A DNA stretch of 11,536 nt from Actinomycetota bacterium (lineage in GTDB: Bacteria; Actinomycetota; Actinomycetes; Nanopelagicales; Nanopelagicaceae): the NCBI GenBank assembly GCA_009704555.1, contig WLDY01000009.1, positions 1 through 11,536 of the forward strand. Direction: 5' to 3'. Numbering within the stretch: the stretch's first letter is position 1; each line of letters begins with the position of its first letter. Of this stretch, positions 6,834 through 11,536 are shown one piece after another. A program made the position numbers and the translations under genes. Under the pieces are notes generated by a model. That model saw only the letters and a list, made by a program, of their open reading frames with translations, was not told the origin of the DNA and made no database searches.

Positions 6834-7945
6834 GTGGGGATCGCTCTATCTCGCCAGGTCAAGGCCCCTGCTCGCTTCAATCTGAAGGATCGAAAGACCA
6901 AATAGAGAAGGAGAGCCACGCTGAGTGGATGAAGTAGAAAGCTCTGCCAGAACGATGCAGTGCGAAGCGCTGCAATGAGACGCGAGAGTGAGATGGCGAA
7001 GAAGGCGATCCAACCCCATGCAGCTCCCAGGATCCCGGCGACGAGTGGTAACCATGAGGTCGTAACCATGAGAAGGAGTGCGACTGCGGCACCTACTGGT
7101 GAGCCGAATGCGCGCCAGAGGGATTTGCTGTAGCCATCGATCAATTCCTGGCTCGACTCGTACATCCTGCAATGTGCGATAGCGCTGCCATCGACCACGG
7201 AACCTGCGAAACCTGCCTGCCACAATCTCCTTGCGAGTTCGATGTCCTCTAGGACTTCACCCTTGACGGATTCGAAACCACCGATCGAAGAGAGCGCTTC
7301 TCTAGTGACGACGAAGAACTGGCCATTTGCCACCGCCATGGATGGGAGACGAAGCTTCGCAGCAAGACGTAGTGGCACCGATGCGAACCATGACCATTGC
7401 AAGAGCGGTTGGATCACTCGCTCCAAGAAAGTCACTGCCACCTGTCTTGGATAGGGCGAGATCCACTCCCATTCGTTACTTTCCATCGTCGATATCGCCG
7501 CTGAGATCGCCCCGGGTTCGAGCCGCACATCAGCGTCGATGAAGACGAGGTACCGACCTGTGGAGACTTGGAATAGCCGCTCTTGTGCAGCAGGTTTTCC
7601 GAGCCAGCCTGCAGGAGGATTTTGACCTTCGAGAACCTTCAGTTCCGTGATCCTCTCTTTGGCGAGAGCGAGGAGTTGGCCGGTCTCATCGGAGGATTGA
7701 TCATCGATTGCGATCACTTCCCAGGTCGATCGCTCTTTCTCATCCTGAAGGCTTCGCTGCAATGAATCCGCGAGTGGCGAGACATTACGTGCTTCATTGC
7801 GCATCGGGATCATCAGCGAGACGCCAGCAGCCCAATGCCGTGGTGGAAGCTTGGCCCGCCAGATGGTGAGTGCATTGAGCAGAGTGAGGGAGAGCGCGAG
7901 AAGGCAGAGGGTCAGGATCGCGACCTGGAAGATGAATGGCTCCAC
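6830..7945 (-). CDS. Membrane GT2 glycosyltransferase, CruG/CruC-like
   Basis: The 371-residue membrane-anchored family 2 glycosyltransferase has an N-terminal membrane helix at about 5-28 and then the GT-A domain: SLMIPMRNEARN (43-54), VIAIDDQSSDE (77-87), FIDADVRLEP with the metal-binding DAD at 137-139, and EVLEDIELARRL with the probable catalytic ED at 233-234. Two or three hydrophobic segments follow at about 284-322 and 338-353. This architecture matches carotenoid glycosyltransferases such as CruG (2'-O-glycosyltransferase of myxol-type carotenoids) and CruC (glucosyltransferase for the 1' tail hydroxyl). Adjacency to cruF is the arrangement recalled for cruF-cruG in Synechococcus. The start is GTG at 7945, 20 bases after the cruF stop; no strong Shine-Dalgarno is visible, but the N-terminal helix requires a start near here. 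The gene ends in a 4-base overlap with the crtD-like gene. Donor sugar and attachment position (1' or 2') cannot be told from sequence. Confidence 0.84.
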   Translation of the reverse strand: MEPFIFQVAILTLCLLALSLTLLNALTIWRAKLPPRHWAAGVSLMIPMRNEARNVSPLADSLQRSLQDEKERSTWEVIAIDDQSSDETGQLLALAKERITELKVLEGQNPPAGWLGKPAAQERLFQVSTGRYLVFIDADVRLEPGAISAAISTMESNEWEWISPYPRQVAVTFLERVIQPLLQWSWFASVPLRLAAKLRLPSMAVANGQFFVVTREALSSIGGFESVKGEVLEDIELARRLWQAGFAGSVVDGSAIAHCRMYESSQELIDGYSKSLWRAFGSPVGAAVALLLMVTTSWLPLVAGILGAAWGWIAFFAISLSRLIAALRTASFWQSFLLHPLSVALLLYLVFRSFRLKRAGALTWRDRAIPT

Positions 7946-7965
7946 GTTACCGATTACTTCATCCC

Positions 7966-8775
7966 TCAGAAGTCGCTTCGACCAAGTCGTTGCGCGAGGA
8001 AGTAAGGAATGAGGTAGAGCGTGAAGACGATTCCAACGGAGATCCCGATCTCGGGATAGCCGAAGAAGAAGACATTTCCGATCACGCCGCCGAAGACAGT
8101 CCAGAGCAAGAAGAAGTCCGGGATCGCATTGGAGAGACCGCGCTTACGACGTTCCCGCGGTAGCGCGACATGCAAGAGCGCCATCAATCCCATACCCGTC
8201 AGAAGCCAGCCGAATGCGTTCGAGAGCGGGATCATCGGCTGGAAGGGCACCGTTGCGCCATCGATCTGCCAAGTCCATCTGCCTGCATTGACCATCTGTG
8301 GATCGAGGAAGAAATCCCAGACCATCAATCCGATACCTCCGTAGAGGAAGACCCAACGGGGTGCGACGCGACGAGCGACGATGATGATCGGATAGGAGAT
8401 CATCACCCAAGCGAATGGGACTACGAGCGGAATGTCGAAGACTTGGTAAGCGAGCGACGCGTCATATTGATAGACACCGAATGGCCAGCCAGTTCGATGG
8501 CCGATCTGCTCGATGATGAGCGAATAGAAGAAGGTGATGAGTAGGAAGCGCACTGCGAACTTCGGTCCGAAGGAGTAGTAGGAGTGAAGCACCATCGCTG
8601 CTGCGCCCCAATAGACGACTGCGAGCGTGACCAATCGGAGCGCTTCACCTTCGAGCAGTGGATAGGAGACTTGAAGAAGAAGAGCGACTGCGAAGACCAG
8701 ATAGACCGGTAGCGCTTCGGAGATGGTGAATTGCTGCCCGATTCGACGGCGAGGCACGTATTGTCGAATCGACAT
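7966..8775 (-). CDS. cruF: Carotenoid 1',2'-hydratase CruF-like membrane protein
   Basis: The 269-residue integral membrane protein is of the carotenoid biosynthesis protein family (CruF, Pfam Caroten_synth). CruF adds water across the terminal 1',2' double bond of an open psi end, as in myxoxanthophyll and deinoxanthin synthesis. Family landmarks are IIEQIGHRTGWPFGVYQY (about 87-104, with E89, W97 and the PFGxYxY element), DIPLVVPFAWVM (114-125), WDFFLDPQMV (153-162), and IPLSNAFGWL (182-191), separated by hydrophobic segments. I start at the ATG at 8775, 17 bases after the CrtA-like stop; the frame is open for 26 more codons upstream, but that part is the end of the CrtA-like gene in another frame. 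The ribosome-binding site is weak. Its place between a CrtA homologue and a glycosyltransferase argues for tail modification of a monocyclic or acyclic carotenoid. Confidence 0.86.
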   Translation of the reverse strand: MSIRQYVPRRRIGQQFTISEALPVYLVFAVALLLQVSYPLLEGEALRLVTLAVVYWGAAAMVLHSYYSFGPKFAVRFLLITFFYSLIIEQIGHRTGWPFGVYQYDASLAYQVFDIPLVVPFAWVMISYPIIIVARRVAPRWVFLYGGIGLMVWDFFLDPQMVNAGRWTWQIDGATVPFQPMIPLSNAFGWLLTGMGLMALLHVALPRERRKRGLSNAIPDFFLLWTVFGGVIGNVFFFGYPEIGISVGIVFTLYLIPYFLAQRLGRSDF

Positions 8776-8792
8776 GTGCCAATAGTAACTTT

Positions 8793-9440
8793 CTACCAGT
8801 CTCCGGACTCTTCGACGACTGCGAAGCGAGCGAACATCTCCTCGGAATACCATCCGATCCGCTTTGTCGCTTCGATTGCGCCTTGGTGTGCGGGAGAGCG
8901 ATAGGCGAAGTCACGAATCGCTTGGGGTGAGTCCCAGAGCGAGAAAGTTCCCTGCAGGCCGATCGGTGCCTCACCGATTCCAATCGCACTCTCCAACCCT
9001 GGTGATGCATGGAGCGCTATGTTGACTGGCGGGACTGAGCGCCAGAACTTTCGGTTGTGGCGCCACTTGATGCGAGCTCGCGTGATCGCTGCGACCTTGC
9101 CATCCCATGTCTTGGAGTCGACCTTCGCCATGGATTCGAAGGGATCTCGTTTCGCCCATCGGCCATTGACGGCGATCGGCTTGAGGGAGAACTCCTTGCA
9201 GGCGATAGCACGTCGATCCCAATGAGAGAGTCTCGGTAGATCCTCGCCGACCATGATGACGCCCCATCGATAGGGATTGGCATCTCGGACCGTGAAAGTC
9301 TCACCACTGCCGGTTCCAAGAAGTTTCCAGAAGTCGACACCCTCTCGCCGTAATCGAAGGCGATCCCACCCCATCCGCATGATCGCCCAGGGGATGTGTC
9401 GGCGCTTGATTCGCCAGAAGATCACTCGCGCTTCTCTCAT
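8793..9440 (-). CDS. crtA: CrtA (spheroidene monooxygenase) family protein
   Basis: The 215-residue protein resembles CrtA, the haem-containing oxygenase that in purple bacteria introduces a 2-keto group into spheroidene-type tails. Recognisable elements are VDFWKLLGTGSGETF (about 35-49), NPYRWGVIMV (55-64), VAAITRARIKWRHNRKFW (about 116-133), SPGLESAIGIGEAP (145-158), GTFSLWDSP (163-171), RDFAYRSPAHQGAI (176-189) and GWYSEEMFARF (196-206). It is slightly shorter than the purple-bacterial enzymes as I recall them (about 230-240 residues). The start ATG at 9440 overlaps the hydrolase stop in ATGA, so expression is probably coupled; cruF follows after 17 bases. Context suggests oxygenation at C-2' of a 1'-hydroxylated end. 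Family assignment is fairly firm; the reaction in this organism, hydroxylation or ketone formation, is inferred. Confidence 0.82.
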   Translation of the reverse strand: MREARVIFWRIKRRHIPWAIMRMGWDRLRLRREGVDFWKLLGTGSGETFTVRDANPYRWGVIMVGEDLPRLSHWDRRAIACKEFSLKPIAVNGRWAKRDPFESMAKVDSKTWDGKVAAITRARIKWRHNRKFWRSVPPVNIALHASPGLESAIGIGEAPIGLQGTFSLWDSPQAIRDFAYRSPAHQGAIEATKRIGWYSEEMFARFAVVEESGDW

Positions 9441-10258
9441 GATCCGATTCGCTCTCTACCGGAAGTCATCAGTATCTCTGCCATCACTTCGGGGACGGCA
9501 TCCCACATCGGAGCATGGCCAGTCTCGGCGAGGGTCACCCAGCGTGCATGATCTGGTGCGAGCGATCTCTCCTGACAACTCTGGGCTGGCAGAGTGTTGT
9601 CACTATCGCCGAAGATGATCGTCACCGGGATCTGCGCTGGTATCTCGCTCTCAAAACGCTTCATCAACATGCCGTCGAATGCTGGGTAGTAACCATCGGA
9701 GTCCGTCATCGCACGAACTGCATCCATGCAGAGGCGATACGAAAAATCTCGCCAACGAGGACTGACGCTGGCGAAGCCCAACGACCTTGCCCATTCGAAG
9801 TGGAGGAAGAGAGGAGTGAGGAGACGCGTCGACTTGGCAAAGATCCGCAAGAAGGCAGTCGCGGGATAACGACGCTGGAAGGGATTGATCCACATTCCAG
9901 CCGGTGCGAGCGCCGTCAAAGAACGAACTCTCTCCCCGTGATGCGCGGCAAGTTCGAGGGATACCCATCCACCAAGTGAGTTTCCGACGAGGTGATAACC
10001 GGTGGAGATCTCATCGACCGAGGTACGGACCATGTCCGCTAGCGCAATCGGATCCATATGAGTCCCTTTGATGAAGGGAGTCTTTCCATGTCCAGGTAGA
10101 TCCACCGTAATGACGCGAAAGTGGCGTCGCAGTTCCGGGATCAATACTTGCCAAGCCGTGCTCGCTGATCCCATGCCATGGATGAGAAGGATGTCCTCGA
10201 TCTGCTGCCCACGTGTGGCGGACCTCAGTGGCGGGATGACCTGAGTTTCAAGTCTCAT
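9437..10258 (-). CDS. Alpha/beta hydrolase fold protein
   Basis: The 273-residue alpha/beta hydrolase has all catalytic landmarks: oxyanion-hole region LLIHGMGSASTAW (about 24-36), VDLPGHGKT (52-60), nucleophile elbow VGNSLGGW with Ser94, IIFGDSDNTLP with Asp220 as the likely acid, and ETGHAPMWD with His248. No signal peptide is visible, so it is probably cytoplasmic. I use the ATG at 10258, 10 bases after the ybaK-like stop; an ATG 39 bases further upstream lies in the same frame but would overlap the previous gene and adds nothing recognisable. The 4-base ATGA overlap with the CrtA-like gene suggests coupled translation and perhaps a carotenoid-related role, such as acting on an ester of the product. 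No substrate can be named from sequence, and a general esterase riding in the operon is equally possible. Confidence 0.8.
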   Translation of the reverse strand: MRLETQVIPPLRSATRGQQIEDILLIHGMGSASTAWQVLIPELRRHFRVITVDLPGHGKTPFIKGTHMDPIALADMVRTSVDEISTGYHLVGNSLGGWVSLELAAHHGERVRSLTALAPAGMWINPFQRRYPATAFLRIFAKSTRLLTPLFLHFEWARSLGFASVSPRWRDFSYRLCMDAVRAMTDSDGYYPAFDGMLMKRFESEIPAQIPVTIIFGDSDNTLPAQSCQERSLAPDHARWVTLAETGHAPMWDAVPEVMAEILMTSGRERIGS

Positions 10259-10268
10259 GGCTTCAATC

Positions 10269-10769
10269 TCAATCTCCGACGATGAGTGGCGTCGCACCGG
10301 TTATTCGCTGGAGCTCGTCGAAAGAAGTCGGAAATACTGCATGGGGATGTCCTGCTGCAGCCCAGATCACTTCGTACTCAGCAAGTGCTTGGTCGATGAC
10401 TACTTTCGTTCTCACGGAGAGATCCTCGCTCTCCCAGCCAATCGGAGCGACACCGCCCACCGAAAAACCACTGACGCTCTTGACCCAATCTGCATCGGCG
10501 CGCGCAAGAGCGCTCACTCCGAGATGCCTTGCGACCAGGTCGGTATCGACTCGATGCCGTCCCGACGTTATGACGAGCAAGGGTGATCCATCCGGGAGTT
10601 TGAAGACGAGAGAGGATGCGATCTGTCCGACCTCGATGCCGAGACCTTTGGCAGCATCGACCGCAGTCTTCGCACTCTCACTCAAGACCTTGATCTCGCC
10701 CGGTAGCGCGTTCGCCTCGATCGCAGCGCGCACTCGCCTCACCGCGGGGCGATTCAGTATCTCTTCCAT
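10269..10769 (-). CDS. YbaK/ProX-type aminoacyl-tRNA deacylase domain protein
   Basis: The 166-residue protein is a single YbaK/prolyl-tRNA-synthetase-insertion-like domain. Members remove wrongly attached amino acids (for example Cys or Ala) from tRNA(Pro). Landmarks are TAVDAAKGLGIEVGQIASS (35-53), SLVF, LVITSGRHRVD (65-75), FSVGGVAPIGW (102-112) and AAAGHPHAVFPTS (137-149). Where many family members have Lys in IxKSLVF, this protein has Ser52 (QIASSLVF), so deacylase activity is uncertain. I start at ATG 10769: CCGGAG lies about 10 bases upstream, and the open frame further upstream only overlaps the permease gene. It sits 16 bases after the permease stop and 10 bases before the hydrolase gene, in a tight run. 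It looks like a housekeeping gene sharing the transcript rather than a carotenoid gene. Confidence 0.8.
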   Translation of the reverse strand: MEEILNRPAVRRVRAAIEANALPGEIKVLSESAKTAVDAAKGLGIEVGQIASSLVFKLPDGSPLLVITSGRHRVDTDLVARHLGVSALARADADWVKSVSGFSVGGVAPIGWESEDLSVRTKVVIDQALAEYEVIWAAAGHPHAVFPTSFDELQRITGATPLIVGD

Positions 10770-10785
10770 CTCAGGTGTGCTCCGG

Positions 10786-11536
10786 CTACTCGGCCAAGAT
10801 CCAAGTCTCGAACAAGGTGAAGATAGCAATCGATAGCAGGAGCGCCGCGAAGGAGCGCTTGAGAAGGTCTTGTGATACCCGAGAGCTTTGATGTGAACCG
10901 ATTCGAGAGATCACAATGGCGACGACTGCCATGATCAATGGCAATGACCAGTCGACTTGATCCCAACTCCCGTTCCGCACTAAGAAAGCAATGCTCGAGT
11001 TGAGGAAGATGATGAGGAGGGAAGTCCCTGCCGCCTTCGCCGCTGGGGTATTGAAGAAGAGGACCAAGATGGGAATGGCGACAAAGCCACCACCGATTCC
11101 GAATAGACCGGTGATCACACCGATTCCGAGCGAGAGCAGGATGAGGATCGGGATCGGCATCCTTCTTTCGGATCCTGGCCTGATCGGTCTTTGCAACAAC
11201 GACCAGGCAGCCAGCAAGAGCACGAGCGCAAGACCAGAGGTCATCGCCTTCTCGGGGATTCGCGGTGCGAGGAGGGCGAAAGTTACGTTTGTAGTGGCGC
11301 TCAAGGCGGAGATAGTCAGTGCCTCTCGCACCAGGACCTCACCGCGAGAGAACTTCGGCACCGTTCCCGAGAGCGCTGCTGTACCTACGACTACGAGCGC
11401 GGCGGTTGTGGCTTGAAGTGGCGTGAATCCAAAGATGTAGATGAGCATAGGAACTGCGAGCATCGCTCCGCCTGCCCCCACGAAACCTAGGACGAGACCG
11501 ATCACTCCACCTGCGAGTATCGCGAGGATCAGTTCC
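10786..11536 (-). CDS. TauE/SafE-family permease (5' end beyond window)
   Basis: This multi-pass membrane protein is of the TauE/SafE (sulfite exporter, formerly DUF81) family, whose members move small organic or sulfur anions across the cytoplasmic membrane. The two family half-repeats are clear: GLVLGFVGAGGAMLAVPM near the visible start and GVITGLFGIGGGFVAIPIL in the middle, each followed by hydrophobic helices. A GTG at 11505 could start the frame, but it falls in the middle of the first helix. The frame stays open to the window edge and reads ELILAILAGG just before it, so the true start is beyond 11536. About 249 residues are visible, near full length for the family. It ends in TAG, 16 bases before the ybaK-like gene. 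The substrate is unknown. Confidence 0.85.
   Translation of the reverse strand, partial: ELILAILAGGVIGLVLGFVGAGGAMLAVPMLIYIFGFTPLQATTAALVVVGTAALSGTVPKFSRGEVLVREALTISALSATTNVTFALLAPRIPEKAMTSGLALVLLLAAWSLLQRPIRPGSERRMPIPILILLSLGIGVITGLFGIGGGFVAIPILVLFFNTPAAKAAGTSLLIIFLNSSIAFLVRNGSWDQVDWSLPLIMAVVAIVISRIGSHQSSRVSQDLLKRSFAALLLSIAIFTLFETWILAE

Noticed and set aside
8776..8853. N-terminal extension of CruF
   Set aside because: It overlaps the end of the CrtA-like gene and gives an Arg-rich stretch not typical of CruF; the ATG at 8775 fits the family better.
9515..9979. 154-codon plus-strand frame opposite the hydrolase gene
   Set aside because: The opposite strand carries a complete hydrolase with its catalytic triad; this frame shows nothing recognisable.
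10282..10836. 184-codon plus-strand frame opposite the ybaK-like gene
   Set aside because: Its low-complexity Ser/Arg/Thr-rich translation is typical of an antisense shadow of a motif-bearing gene.
11503..11505. GTG as the start of the TauE/SafE gene
   Set aside because: The frame remains open to the window edge and the upstream residues complete the first membrane helix, so the real start lies outside.

Overview
The window looks like chromosomal DNA of an actinobacterium (Actinomycetota). By eye the GC content is in the mid-50s percent. Genes are packed with almost no intergenic space, as in streamlined aquatic actinobacteria. Three points suggest the phylum: the first gene is the C-terminal part of a CrtYd/CarR-type membrane lycopene cyclase, a crtE-type prenyl synthase gene sits back to back with metF, and several genes start with GTG. 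The exact lineage cannot be read from the sequence. No RNA gene, insertion sequence, CRISPR array or tRNA was seen. No stretch over 300 bases lacks a gene; the longest gap is 25 bases.

Layout. (1) Bases 2-193, plus strand: tail of the lycopene cyclase gene, running into the window from the left. (2) Bases 3716-207, minus strand: operon crtE - crtI - crtB, which makes lycopene-type C40 carotenoid from prenyl diphosphates. (3) Bases 3717-3741: a 25-base divergent intergenic region with a perfect 18-base palindrome. (4) Bases 3742-5312, plus strand: metF and an overlapping membrane CDP-alcohol phosphatidyltransferase gene. (5) Bases 11536-5292, minus strand: seven tightly spaced genes. In transcription order they are a TauE/SafE permease (cut by the window edge), a YbaK-type tRNA deacylase-like protein, an alpha/beta hydrolase, a CrtA (spheroidene monooxygenase) homologue, CruF (carotenoid 1',2'-hydratase), a membrane GT2 glycosyltransferase, and a second CrtI-family enzyme of CrtD type. 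Its last gene overlaps the end of the phosphatidyltransferase gene tail to tail by 21 bases.

How the genes work together. CrtE, CrtB and CrtI should give lycopene, and the cyclase would close one (or both) ends. CruF, the CrtD-like desaturase, the CrtA homologue and the glycosyltransferase are the expected tools for modifying an open psi end: 1'-hydroxylation, 3',4'-desaturation, 2'-oxygenation and sugar attachment. The inferred product is therefore a monocyclic, tail-oxygenated carotenoid glycoside resembling myxoxanthophyll. The most interesting idea is that the CrtA homologue supplies the 2'-oxygen function used by the CruG-like glycosyltransferase. The second is the crtE/metF divergent region, where one self-complementary sequence places a TAnnnT -10 element 7-8 bases before each of two start codons that lack a usable Shine-Dalgarno site, suggesting face-to-face leaderless promoters.
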